This document shows, in pieces, positions 37,051-48,962 of a DNA stretch of 64,000 nucleotides. The translations under genes and the position numbers were made by a program. This DNA comes from Paramyrothecium sp. XJ0827 (Eukaryota > Ascomycota > Sordariomycetes > Hypocreales > Stachybotryaceae). The DNA lies in the NCBI GenBank assembly GCA_020881915.1, contig JAJFPB010000007.1, positions 2,914,001 through 2,978,000 of the forward strand, read 5' to 3'. How positions within the stretch are numbered: position 1 is the stretch's first letter; each line of letters opens with the position of its first letter. Under the pieces are notes generated by a model. The model did no database searches. It was not told the origin of the DNA and saw only the letters and a list, made by a program, of their open reading frames with translations.

Positions 37051-38138
37051 AATTTCTAATATAAGCTATATTATTATATATAAAATATGGAAAAATATAG
37101 AAAAATAATCTAATATTATAATATAGTTTATATTTTAATAATATATAATTTCCTAATTAGGAAAGAATCTACATACTAATAATATATCTATTATATATCT
37201 TAATATATACTCTTTCCTAATTAGAAAAAGATCTATAGACTTAGGTAATTTCTAATTATAATTCCTATAATAATAGTAGGGGATTTTCAGCTACTAAGGC
37301 CAGTAGATAGATTTCCTACCATAAAATTTAATTACTAGCTGCAGGTAGTTATATAATCTATAAATCCCTTCCTATTTAATAGGGATTAATTTCTAATACT
37401 TAGGAATTAATTTTTAATACTTAGAAATACTTAGAAATAGGGAAACTTAGATTCTAGAAGAGAAAAGAATCTCTAGGAATTAGTAGGAGATTAATTTCTA
37501 TAAAAGAATCTCTATTTCCTTCCCTAAAATTCTATCTTTACTATAGAATTATTTAGTAACCTATCTACTACTATCTATCTATTATAACTACCCTTTTTAT
37601 ATATATATATTATATATATATATATATATATTTACAATATCTAACTATTTAGATAATAAAGAGCCTCTTAGTGCCTCTAAGGGCTCCCCTATTTCCTTAC
37701 CTAATACCTAGCTACCTACAGATACTATAGAGGCCTCTAATATATCTATAGTAGATTATAATTCTACTATAGATTTAGAAGAGGCCTCTAATAGGCCCTC
37801 GGAATCTATTAGAAGCTCGGATACCGCTAGTAGCTCTATAGCTAACTATTTCGACCCTAAATATTAGCTATTAGCTTCTTCTACATATATATTTACAAAT
37901 AACATATTTACTAGGGTCTTATTACCCTATATCGAATTTAAAGAAAGGGAAATTTATTGCAATTATAATATATAAGTTTTCCTAATATATATATATAGGT
38001 ATAATTTTCAAGCTACTTATAAAGCTAGTAAGCTTATAACCGGTATTTTAAATCTAGTAAGGCATTATAAGAAAAAACATTGTAATATAGCCTATAATAA
38101 GGCTTCTGAATCTACTAGAAAAAGAAGTAAGTTATTTT

Positions 38139-38186
<48 letters not shown>

Positions 38187-40578
38187 TATATAAATAATAC
38201 TAATTTAATATATTATAGAAGCCAATTCCTTAAGCCCTATAGCTACTAGCTCTTATATGCCTTAGACCCCTAGTAAATACTCTAAGGGCCTTATAGCTAT
38301 AGCTTATCGATTTTCAGAAAAGGAAGCCCTTTATAAGGTCCTAAATTTCCTAATAGAGAATAATATCTCTTTTAATATTATAGATTCGCCGGCTTTTTAA
38401 AGCCTATTATTCTATTATAATAGGTAAGTAAGGATTTTTATAGTAATTATATATTTACTTCCCTAGCTATAATTCCTTTTTAAGTCACTACCTTATATCT
38501 CCTATACTACTATAATTACTCTTATTTACTTAGTTTATTATATATAAGCTAATATATATAGTAAGGGCCCTATTATAAATAGGAAGAAAATATAGCTATT
38601 ATTAGCAGAGACCTTTAAATTAGGTCTTATAGCTATAAATAGCTAATTTAAAGATAATATTCGAACAGGGGGGACTTTTTCCCTTATATTTAATATATGG
38701 TCTTCTAATATAGGGGCCTTCTACCTAGGAATTATTGCTATTTTCCTAGATAGTAATTTTTCCCTATAATATAAGCTTATTAGTAAGTTATTTCTATTTT
38801 TCTTATTTCCTAATATATATATATATTATTATTATTACTAATTATTATATATTATATAGGCTTTAATAAATTACAAGAGGCTTATATAGGCCTTAATATA
38901 TATAAGGAGTTCCTAGAGGCCCTAAAGGAATACCCTAGTATTATATAATATACTATCTCAAGGTAAATACCCTATATTACTATATATATATATCTATATT
39001 ATATATATATCTATTTATTACTATTATTTATATATAACTAACTATATTACAGTATTACTAGAGATAATGCCTCTAATAATAATACCTTTATATAGGCTTA
39101 TAAGTTAAATTTAGGCCCTAATTTAGCTTTTTAAGCCAATATTCGATATATAGCACATATTATTAATTTAGTAGCGCAAGATATATTATTGGATTTTCTA
39201 TTATCTGATTCCAAGGCAACTAATTTATATAATTATATTTATTTAACTATAGATAACAGGCTTGGGAAACTAGTTAACTAATTAACTAATAACTAATTCC
39301 TAGTTAACTAATTTTTAGTTAACTAAAAATTAGTTAGTTAGTTATTAGTTAAGTTAACTAGGAATTAGTTAATTAGATTTTAATTAAATATATAATTTAA
39401 ATCTTATATTAAATATAAGTATTTAATTTTATATTTAAGTATTAAATATACCCTAAATATTAATACTAATAATATATTTATATATAATAAAGTAAATTTA
39501 TTATATATATTTATATATATTAACTAATTTTTAGTTAACTAGTTTTTAGTTAACTAATTCCTAGTTAACTAATTCCTAGTTAACTAATTCCTAGTTAACT
39601 AATTCCTAGTTAACTAATTCCTAGTTAACTAATTCCTAGTTAACTAATTCCTAGTTAACTAATTCCTAGTTAACTAATTCCTAGTTAACTAATTTCTAGT
39701 TATAACTAATTTTTAGTTAACTAAAAATTAGTTAGCTAGTTATTAGTTAAGTTAACTAGAAATTAGTTAACTAGTCTTCCCAAGCCTGATAGATAATATA
39801 GATAGATCTAGTAATATTACTAGACCTAATCTAGAAGGTAAAGATACCGGATTTAGAAGTAAGTACTATAATTCCCCTCTTTTATATATATATATAAATA
39901 TATATAATACTAATATCTATATAAATAATAGGCCTTACAAATCGAATCCGTAGAATTGCCTCATTAGTTAAATATACTAATAAGAATCGAAAGCTCTTAG
40001 ATAAGGCAATTACAAAATATAAGGCATCTAGTACCCTAGCTACAGAAAAACGTCAAATTCCTACAGGTTAGTAATATTATTTCATTTATTTATATATTTA
40101 TATATATATATATAGCTAATTATAATTATAGATACTATAACTCGTTAGAATTCAATATATTATATGCTAGAGGCAACTATAGAATTAAAAGAGCCCCTAT
40201 CTTATATATATAGGAATATAGCTAATAAGGAATTTAAATATATCTTCCTTTCTAACCTCAATTCGGCTAAAACCGATGCCCTAGTAGCCCTATTTAAGGT
40301 CTTCCTAAGGCCTTTAGTTTAACTACAGGATCAGCTATATATAACACTCCCTAAAAGTCTCTTATATATATATATATATTATATAAGGACTTAAATAAAT
40401 ATTAAATAAAATATACTTCCTATACTAGTAATCCTAGCTATAGATAATATATAAGTTATTTACTATATTATTATTATTTTACTTATTTTTTTCTATTTTA
40501 TTTATATATATATATATCTAATTTACTAACTTATATATAGGGGAATTTCTATAATTATCTAGTATCTTCTATTAGTAA
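37051..40578 (+). mobile_element. hAT transposon copy 2 (distinct subfamily), 5' part
   Basis: This is the first part of a hAT transposase that is interrupted four times. The N-terminal segment starts at 37,638 with ATA in place of ATG and diverges from copies 1, 3 and 4 (NYLDNKEPLSASKG). The BED-like region follows at about 38,010-38,110, the FDIWSS-type segment (LIFNIWSSNIGAFYL) at about 38,680-38,770, and the CIAH-like segment (YIAHIINLVAQDIL) at about 39,150-39,200. The octamer ATAGATAA at 39,249-39,256 is duplicated by a nested MITE; the copy resumes at 39,797 and runs to 40,578. There the 5.26-kb GAGTAG-TIR element begins. The 3' part continues at 45,841. The left boundary is approximate. 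RIP is lighter than in copies 1 and 3. Confidence 0.72.
39257..39788. mobile_element. hAT-type MITE, GTTAAC family (copy 3), nested in hAT copy 2
   Basis: This 532-bp element has ends CAGGCTTGGGAAAC and AGTCTTCCCAAGCCTG. It is flanked by a perfect 8-bp direct repeat ATAGATAA (39,249-39,256 and 39,789-39,796). The interior contains nine perfect tandem units AATTCCTAGTTAACT (39,556-39,690) plus a variant. The intact target duplication shows a clean transposition into hAT copy 2. Confidence 0.9.
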
Positions 40579-41703
40579 GAGTAGTAATAGGTATACTATA
40601 GTATATTATTAGGTATACTATAATTACTAGATATACTATAGATTTATAACCAAGGCCCCTAGATTTAATATAAGGGCCCCTATTACTATATATATATTAT
40701 ATAAATATATAGAGATATTCTCTTTATTTAGTATATTAAAATAAATTACTAAAATTAAACTATAACTTATATTTAATAACTACTACTATATCTAAGTTCC
40801 TTAAGAGCTAAGATACCTTTAAGGTATTTATTTATATTACCTAGTATTATACTTACCTAGCTAACTTAATATAATTACCTCTATAGGCCTCCTAGGCCTC
40901 TAGTATTACTAATTTCCTTATAAGGGCTCTAAATATATAGATCCTAGTTATAATTAATATATTTAATCTTATTAATTTACTAGAGAATATATTAAATATA
41001 TTTAATAATTTTAATAAGTATTTTCTTATTATTAATCCCTAGAATATAATTAAAGAAAATAATAAAGAAAAAATCCTAAATATAATATTAAATAGCTTCT
41101 TTAATACCTAAAATAAATCTAATTCTAAAGAAAACTTTACTAAGTATAATACCCCTAAGAATACTTTAATTAATATTTATAATAATATTATAATTAAAAA
41201 TAAAAATAAAATAATATTTAATAATATATTTAAGAAAAAAATCTTACTATTATTACTATTTAAAGAATATTTTATATTTAAGAAGCTATTTAATTTCTTA
41301 TAGAATTTCTTTCTTTATAATAGTATTATAATTATAAAGAAGTTATTCTTTAATTATATTTTATTTAATAATATTAAGTATTTAATATATTATAAGCTAA
41401 TATATAATAAAAAAAATAAATAGTTACTATAAGATATAGATTTAAGAAAATATTATATAAATAAGTTAAAGTATTATAAATTCTATATTATTACTAGTAC
41501 TATAAAGAAGAATAATTACCTTTAAATATATAAGGCCTATAGTAATTATAATTATTTACTTTTAATAGATCTCTTAATTTATATTACTTATTATAAATAA
41601 ATAAATAAGTATAAAAAAAAGAAATTAAGTTCTTTTATAATTATAGTTTTATTACCTATAAAATAGAAAACTAAGTTTATAATATAGAGCTAAAGAAGTT
41701 ATA

Positions 41704-43561
41704 ACGTACATGATAAGCGAGTGCACCAACCAAGCGAGTGCACCAAAAATTACTCAATCTCTCCTCTTTACATCTAATCAACTATTTCTCAACCACCAAA
41801 TATGTCACAATCAAATAATGAAGCTAATATGCTTCTCGCTCTTCGGGCCCTTCAAAATGACCCGAAACTGGGTCTACGACCCGCCGCAAGATTATACCAG
41901 GTGGATTATTATGCCCTTCGTCGCCGACAGAGGGGCATCCAGTCTCGGCGCGATACCATCCCCAACTCACGGAGACTATCCGATCTAGAGGAGCAGATTA
42001 TTGTCCAGTTCATTCTCGACCTGGATTCGCGAGGATTTCCCCCGCGACTGCGTGGTGTTGAAGAAATGGCCAACCGACTGCTCGCTGACCGCGACGCGTC
42101 ACCTGTCGGCAAGCGCTGGGCTTCCAACTTCGTCAGGCGACAACCAGAGCTCAAGACGCGTTTTTTTCGTAAATATGACTATCAGAGGGCTAAATGCGAA
42201 GATCCAACCATTATTCGCAATTGGTTCCGGCTCGTGGAGAACACAATCGCGAAATATGGCATCGACCTAGCCGATATCTACAACTTTGATGAGACCGGCT
42301 TTATGATGGGCATAATTGCAAGCGGAATGGTCGTCACAGGTGCAGATAGGCGTGGAAACCCGAAATCAGTCCAGCCTGGAAACCGGGAATGGGTTACAGT
42401 CATTCAGGCGATTAATGCCGAAGGCTGGGCGATCGCGCCGTTCATCGTGGTCGCGGGCCAATATCACCTCGCAAGCTGGTACCAGGAAAGCAACCTTCCG
42501 GGCGACTGGGCTATTGCGACAACTCAAAATGGTTGGACCGACAATGAGACCGGCCTTGAGTGGCTAAAACACTTTGACCGGCATACCAAGGCCCGATCAA
42601 CCGGTCGCTATCGTCTTCTGATCCTCGATGGGCATGGAAGTCACCACTCGGTTGACTTTGAGAAATATTGTGAAGATAACCATATCATTACGCTGTGTAT
42701 GCCGCCTCATTCGTCTCACCTACTTCAGCCTCTTGATGTCGGGTGCTTTGGGCCACTCAAAAGGCATACGGTCGAGAAATAGAGCATCTGATCAGGTGCT
42801 CTATAACCCACGTTTCTAAGACTGAGTTCTTTCTGGCATTTTACGCCGCCCACCAAGCCGCCATAATAGAAATTAATATCAAAGGGGGTTTTAGAGGGGC
42901 CGGGCTTGTTCCTTTAGACCCAGAAAGTGTCATATCGAAGCTTGATGTGCAGGTACGAACTCCAACACCGATTGAGGAGGAGGCCGGCCTCCCCGACCCT
43001 TGGGTGCCCAAGACGCCAAAGACGGTCCTTGAGGCTACCTCTCAATCTGAATACCTTGAAAGACGAATCAGAAGGCACCAGGAAGCTCCCCAGCATCTAT
43101 TGTTGATGCGCTTAAGTCATTTTCTAAGGGAACGAAGGCGATAATGCATCAAATAGCATTATTAAAGTCTGAGAACCAGATCCTTCGACAGGCAAATGAG
43201 ACTCTTAGCAAGCGGCGTAGGGCAAAAAGAACCCGGCTACAGAATGGAGGGAAGATGACTATAGGTGAGGGAAGGGATGAGATTGATCAGAAAGACGTTG
43301 ATGCGCAGATAATGGCTGGATTGTTGAGAAGTGGTGGTCGAGGGAGGTCAGCACTGGCGAGAGAAAGGCGCTGTAGAACCTGTGGAAATACCGGACATAA
43401 TTCAAGAACATGTCAGATAGTTGTGTTAGTATCTGAAGAAGACGATAGTGATTAATTTTAATTGATTAGATGTTTTGTAGTGATTTTAAGTAATGTTCTA
43501 TTTTAATGGTGTGAATTTTTGGTGCACTCGCTTGGTTGGTGCACTCGCTTATCATGTACGT
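41704..43561 (+). mobile_element. Fot1/pogo-type Tc1-mariner transposon, nearly RIP-free
   Basis: This 1,858-bp element has perfect terminal inverted repeats of about 48 bp beginning ACGTACATGATAAGCGAGTG. It is flanked by the TA dinucleotides expected of the superfamily (41,702-41,703 and 43,562-43,563). Each TIR holds a direct repeat of AAGCGAGTGCACCAA. Base composition is balanced and CA/TG are normal, in sharp contrast to the surrounding DNA. It therefore inserted after the last RIP cycle or escaped it. It encodes one broken transposase. It is the innermost and youngest layer of the nest. Confidence 0.95.
41802..43455 (+). pseudogene. Fot1-like transposase with two frameshifts
   Basis: The reading frame starts at the ATG at 41802 and runs to a stop at 42780-42782. 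It contains an N-terminal HTH (psq-like), a CENP-B/Tc5-type second HTH (ELKTRFFRKYD), then the catalytic aspartates in YNFDETGF, LILDGHGSH and LLQPLDVGCF. At the run CTCAAAAGG (about 42,757-42,765) the homologous protein continues in the next frame (AYGREIEHLIR) to about 43,085. A second frame change near GGAAGC (about 43,080-43,086) leads to the C-terminal part. That part has a Lys/Arg-rich coiled stretch (ETLSKRRRAKR) and a CCHC zinc knuckle (CRTCGNTGHNSRTC). Both changes look like loss of one A from a short A run. Either the copy is dead or these are sequence errors; otherwise the protein is family-complete. Confidence 0.9.
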
Positions 43562-45840
43562 TATTTTATTTCTTAAGACTTATATAATAATTATTAAGTA
43601 TTAAAAAGAAATATTCTTAGTAATTTAATCTTAATATAAGTATAAATTAAATTATTATAAATATAAAAAGTTTAATATAGAATTTACTTTAATAATATTA
43701 ATTAAATAAAGATTATTACTATTTTTTAGAAATATTTAAAATATAAGTAAATATAGAAGTAATTTCTAGAGATTCTAAGTATTAATAATATATATAAAAC
43801 TAATTAATTTAAAATAGCCTTATATTAAATTATAAATATTATAGATTAATAATTTATAATTAATTTAAGATTTACTTTTATTAATAAAAAGAATAAGCTA
43901 ATATATAAGTAATTACTATAATAACTTAATAATTATTATAAATACTTTAAAGTTCCTTTACTTTCTATTATTATTATAGACTTTAAATTAGAGCTTTAAA
44001 ATATAACTTAGTATATTTTTCTAAAAATATAGCTCTAATTATATATCTATTATATTAATATAAATATATATACTTATATTTAGAAGTATTAATATAATCC
44101 TAATATAATTAATAATAATTTAAATCTAAATAATATTAATAATATTACTACTAATAATAAGTATTCTTTTAATAATAATCTTAATACTTAAGATATTACT
44201 TAAGTAGTAACTAAAGAAGATATTATAACTTTAGTACTAAAGAAATTTAATTATAATTATAAGAGTATATTTTAATTCTAGAAATATATTATTTATATAT
44301 TAATAGAATTAGATTTTAAGTTAATATAAGTAAAGCTTAATTAGTAATTTATTTTATATTAATTCTTTATAATCTACTGTATAAGTAATAAATATATACT
44401 ATAAAAGTATTAATTTATTAAGTTCTATATTAATTACTATTATAACTTTAGTTAGTAAGTTAATAGCTTTATAGAAATTACTTATAAAGATATTTAATTA
44501 TATCTTATAAATAATATAAGTAATTTTATAATATTTTATAATATTTTTATATAAATACTTAAATATAAAAAGAAATAATATAAATAAATTACTATATTAA
44601 TAAGATATAACTAATATAAAAAGGTACTTAATTATAAATATAAATAACTTAATAAGATCTTATTTCTTATTTTATATTATATTATTAATATTATTATTTA
44701 TATATAATATTATACTCTACAAAGCTATAAAATAAAATAAGTAATTATAGAAATAAAAGTAATAAATAAGGTACTAAATAAAGTAAATATTACTAATTTA
44801 TTACCTCCTTATAATAAGAATTACTATATAACTTAGAAGTAATATATATTACTATATACTTATAATATTCTTAATAAATTATATATTAAAGAGCTATTAT
44901 TAAAGAAGCTATTCTATATAAAGTAGTAATTAAATAAGCTAATAATCTATAAATACTATTTTATTATAGAAAGTTAATTAACTTAAAGAATAAAATATTT
45001 AATAGCTACTACTACTTATTTAAGACCCTAATATTATTACTAATTTATATAAATAACTAAAGAAGCTAATAAATAATAAAGTCCTTATTTTTATAAAGCT
45101 TAAGGTTTTATCTTAAGTAATTATATAATTATAGGTATTATAAGTTATATAGATATTAGTAGTTATAATTTTATCAAACTCTTTATAAAATACCTTAATT
45201 AGGCTCCTACTATTATCTTAGTTATCTTCTATACTCTTAGTACTAATACTACTTCTATAACTACTTATACTACTAATATCTTTACTAAGGGTAGCCTTAT
45301 TATAGATATTTTAATAAAAAAGAAAAAGAGGTAATAGGGCATAGAGATATATAGTAAGCTATTAATTAGGGTAGTTAAGTTAAGGTATAATAATCTACCT
45401 AATAGTAAGTATTTACTATAATTAATTATAATATAAGATTAATAAGCTCTTCTATATTCCCTTAGAATTATTAAGGAAGTATAAATAAATTAGTATAGCT
45501 ATATATATAAGTAGAGATATTATAGAATATAAATAAGAATATTATAGAGAAAGTACTATTATATTAATACTAGTAGTAATAGGGCCTTATTTAATAGGGG
45601 TATTATTAGATATAGTAGTATTATTAGTACTAAATTAAATAACGTATCTACTAGTAATATAGCTAGATTAATATAAGTAATTATATATATAGATATAGTT
45701 ATTTTAAGAAGGTACTTATAATCTATATATTTATATATAAGGCTAGTAGGGGACCCTAGGCACTAGTAATATCCTCTCTATAGTATACCTAGTAATTATA
45801 ATATACCTAATAATATACTATAGTATACCTATCACTACTT

Positions 45841-46120
45841 ATTAATAAAGGCCTAGCTAAACTAGAGAAATATTTCCCTAATAAGCTAGTAGCTAGGGGC
45901 CCTAAGGGCCTAGCTACTTATAAGTCCTATTTAATAGCACTTATATTAGATCCCCGGCATTGATTACGGCATTTTATAGAGCCCGGCCTCCTAGCTCACT
46001 ATTCAAATATTAAATCAGATATTATAAAGCTAATTACAGCTGAATATAATAAGTAAGTAAATTCCCTAGTCCTTAGTTATATATATATAGCTATAGATAT
46101 CTAATACTAATATTATTTAT
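45841..46120 (+). mobile_element. hAT copy 2, continuation (KGLAKLEKYFPNKL exon)
   Basis: The hAT transposase resumes directly after the 5.26-kb element with GLAKLEKYFPNKLVARGPKG and a LILDPRH segment, and an exon end at AATAAGTAAGT (about 46,050). C/G content is higher than around it, so this patch is less mutated. It stops at the 550-bp element. Confidence 0.8.
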
Positions 46121-46670
46121 AAGTAGTAATAGGTGTACTGTAGGATATTGTTAGGTGTACTGTAATTACTAGGTATACTGTAAATCTTACTAATAAAACC
46201 CCTCTAACTAGCTATATTAGGTAAGGTAGAAAAAGGTCTCTTAAAGTAAATATTATATTTAGAATTCTATAATTAAATAACTAAAATACTTATAAATATA
46301 ATTTTAAATAATATAGATATAATTAATAGTTAATTATATCTAAAACTTTTTATATTTATTATTATATAACTATATATAATTTTAATAGGCTTAAAGAATT
46401 TAAGGTACTTTAAAGATACTTAAAGTAGCTCTTTATCTTAGAGTATTTTATATTACTTCTACAAATTCTAATAAAAATATGTTAAATATAATTAAAAATA
46501 TAATATAAATATTACTAAATATATATATTTTTAGTACTTAAAACTATATTATTAAGATTTAAATTTGATTAAATATACAGACTTTTATTATATAAGATTT
46601 TTAAGATACTTAGTAGATCTACCCCTCAGTTACAGTACACCTAGTAATTACAGTACACCTATCACTACTC
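46121..46670. mobile_element. 550-bp non-autonomous element, GAGTAG-tip family
   Basis: It is flanked by a perfect 8-bp duplication TTATTTAT (46,113-46,120 and 46,671-46,678). The tips are AAGTAGTAATAGGTGTACTG and, inverted at the right, GAGTAGTGATAGGTGTACTG. The 12-mer AGGTGTACTGTA is repeated three times at the left end (one variant) and twice at the right end, like transposase-binding iterons. There is no coding capacity. It is the small relative of the 5.26-kb element and is nested in an intron or exon edge of hAT copy 2. Confidence 0.88.
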
Positions 46671-46884
46671 TTATTTATAGGCTTAAAGGGCCTAATAGGG
46701 CCCCTAATGCTACTATATCCTTCGATGAACTAGGGGATAATAATACTAGGCCTTCATCAGCTAAAGCATCTTTAACTACCTCAGATAATAACTTATATAT
46801 TAATAAAATAGCTACTAATAATGAATTATTATCTTATATAAAAGGCGAATATGTTCCTAAGGATGTAAGTTATTTTATTACTAT

Positions 46885-46919
<35 letters not shown>

Positions 46920-47024
46920 CTTATTATTATTTACCAATATTATAATAGACCAATATATTAGATTAGTGGAAGCTTTATATTAAGCAATTTCCTACTTTAT
47001 TTATATTAGCTAGGCATTATTTAG
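46671..47024 (+). mobile_element. hAT copy 2, continuation (Ser/Asp-rich exon)
   Basis: An open stretch encodes LKGPNRAPNATISFDELGDN and continues to GEYVPKDV before an (AT)n-containing intron. It corresponds to the exon before the dimerisation domain in hAT copy 4. The next exon (about 46,970-47,024) ends at the nested MITE. Confidence 0.78.
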
Positions 47025-47437
47025 CAGGCTTGGGAAGATAAGTTAACCAAAAATAAGTTAACTTAAAATAAGTTAATTACTAGGGCTTTTATATATAAAA
47101 GAAGATATAATTTATATTATATAGTACTATATAAGATATCTAGTTATATAAAAACCTTTATATAATACTTTAATTTAAATTAAATAGATTTTATTTTATT
47201 TATTACTAACTTAAAATAAGTTAACTTAAATTAAATTAACCAAAAATAAGTTAACTAAAAATAAGTTAACTTAAAATAAGTTAACTAAAAGTAAGTTAAC
47301 TTAAATTAAGTTAACTAAAAATAAGTTAACTAAAAGTAAGTTAACTTAAATTAAGTTAACTAAAAATAAGTTAACTTAAATTAAGTTAACTTAAAATAAG
47401 TTAATAAGTTAATTAGTTAACTTAATTCCCAAGCCTG
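47025..47437. mobile_element. hAT-type MITE, GTTAAC family (copy 4)
   Basis: This 413-bp element has tips CAGGCTTGGGAAGATAAG and TTCCCAAGCCTG and a perfect 8-bp duplication TTATTTAG (47,017-47,024 and 47,438-47,445). The interior units are AAAATAAGTTAACTTAAA-like. It splits the hAT C-terminal dimerisation exon of copy 2. Confidence 0.92.
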
Positions 47438-47872
47438 TTATTTAGCTATTCCGGCTACATCAGCTTCTATAGAGGCTACTTTCTCAACTAGTAATAATAT
47501 TATTACTAAGCAGAGATCTTAACTATATTCAGAAACAGTTAGGGAAATTATTTTATTAAAAAGTTAGAAATATAGGGATTATGAGGACTTAAAGAAGGAC
47601 TTTTCTTAATTTTCTAGGATTTATTATAGTCTTATTTACTTAGTTAAAATTTATATCTCTTTTAAAGCTTATTAGCTCTTAAGGAATTATAGGATTTAGG
47701 AAATTCTATATTAGTAGCTAGTAATAAGATATATAGATCTAGTAATATTAATATATATTATAATTATATATAGTATTTATATATAATTTTTATGTATCTT
47801 TATAGTACCTTATATAGCTTATATAGCTATATATATAATTTTAACTCTTTTAGAGCTAGTTAGCCTTATAAG
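47438..47872 (+). mobile_element. hAT copy 2, C-terminal dimerisation region and 3' flank
   Basis: After the MITE the sequence reads YLAIPATSASIEATFSTSNN on the plus strand, the hallmark of the hAT C-terminal dimerisation domain, followed by LSKQRS-like and KDFS-like segments and stops near 47,610. About 260 bp of AT-rich 3' sequence follow, up to the next MITE. Confidence 0.8.
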
Positions 47873-48072
47873 CAGGCTTGGGAAGATAAGTTAAGTTATT
47901 TTAAGTTAGTTATTATTAAATATAATTCTATTTAATTTAAATATAAATATTATATAAAGATTTTAATATAATTATATATCTTATATAGTAACATATTATA
48001 TAAATTATATCTTATATTATAGATAAGTTCTATTAAATAACTTATTTTAAGTTAACTTACTTCCCAAGCCTA
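47873..48072. mobile_element. hAT-type MITE, GTTAAC family (copy 5)
   Basis: This 200-bp element starts CAGGCTTGGGAAGATAAG and ends CTTCCCAAGCCTA (final G to A). It has a perfect 8-bp duplication CTTATAAG (47,865-47,872 and 48,073-48,080). It is the shortest TSD-supported copy apart from copy 1. Confidence 0.9.
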
Positions 48073-48089
48073 CTTATAAGTACCTATAG

Positions 48090-48316
48090 CAGGCTTGGGA
48101 AGACTAGTTAACTATTTTCTAGTTACTACTAGTTGGTTACTAACTATTTTAGTTCTATTTAAATAAATAATTAATATATTATCTTTATTTCTATATAATT
48201 CTACTAGCCTTAGATATATTTATATATGGAATTATAGCTTATATTTTATATATAAGCCATAGAAGAAAATTATTTTCTAGTTAACTAGATTCTAGTTAAC
48301 TAGTTTTCCAAGCCTA
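48090..48316. mobile_element. hAT-type MITE, GTTAAC family (copy 6)
   Basis: This 227-bp element starts CAGGCTTGGGAAGACTAG and ends GTTTTCCAAGCCTA, with a perfect 8-bp duplication ACCTATAG (48,082-48,089 and 48,317-48,324). It lies 17 bp from copy 5, showing a local insertion hotspot. Confidence 0.9.
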
Positions 48317-48962
48317 ACCTATAGTATATTATATTAAGAAATTTATGAAGATAACCTAAATTTAAGAATATTAAATAGGGACCTAAATATAATAAAAATA
48401 ATTTAATAAAGAGATCTATACCTAGACGCTTAGATATTATAATAATAAAGTTAATAATAAAGATATTTATAATAAATATAATATACTATAGGCACTTATA
48501 AGGCTCAATTATCTATTTTAATATATAAGAACTTAATAGAGCTATTAAGATATTACTCTATTACTAAGATCTTATAGCTACAGCTATAATAATACTAGTA
48601 GTAAAGCCAAAGTTAATACTATACTAAGTTCGATAGTAATATATATTATCTACCTCAATAAAGTTAAATTAAACTATAGCAGCAAAGTTATCTCCTAGTA
48701 TTAGTAGATATTATAAACTTAAATATATAAAATTACATACAGCAGTATAGGTAGGGACCCTTTAGAACTTTAAAGCTCACAAGAGCTATATATAGCAGTG
48801 TAATATATAGAAGGGGGCTTACTACTTAAAGAACGGCAGTATAAAAATCTGCTTGTCCCCCTGCCTTATTATAGTTAAAATCTCTTACTCTTTAATAAGA
48901 ATACTAAAGAAGAAAGCACTTCTGCTTATAATTTTAATATTTATTAAGACTTCTATATTAAG
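48317..48962 (+). repeat. Repeat X, 5' fragment
   Basis: The sequence matches 61,622-62,790 once the two MITEs there are removed (shared stretches such as AAATAGGGACCTAAATATAA and AAAGCCAAAGTTAATA). It is less mutated than the 61-63 kb copy. It ends at a MITE beginning at 48,963. The family is not identified. Confidence 0.65.

Larger units (their letters stand above)
40579..45840. mobile_element. 5.26-kb TIR element of unassigned superfamily (GAGTAG tips, 8-bp TSD)
   Basis: The left end reads GAGTAGTAATAGGTATACTA. The right end is its inverted counterpart (ending TATACCTATCACTACTT). Flanking octamers ATTAGTAA (40,571-40,578) and ATTAATAA (45,841-45,848) match apart from one G/A change. hAT copy 2 is interrupted exactly here and resumes after it. 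Both ends carry repeats of an AGGTATACTATA-like 12-mer. The interior is RIP-degraded with no readable transposase; one stretch on + near 44,200-44,360 keeps partly open but unidentified coding. A Fot1-like element is nested at 41,704-43,561. A 550-bp relative lies at 46,121-46,670. The 8-bp duplication fits hAT and some other superfamilies, but the tip is not the usual hAT tip. Confidence 0.72.

Noticed and set aside
39556..39690. Regular direct repeats resembling a CRISPR array
   Set aside because: The 15-bp units are contiguous with no unique spacers, and they lie inside a transposon with a target duplication in a fungal genome.
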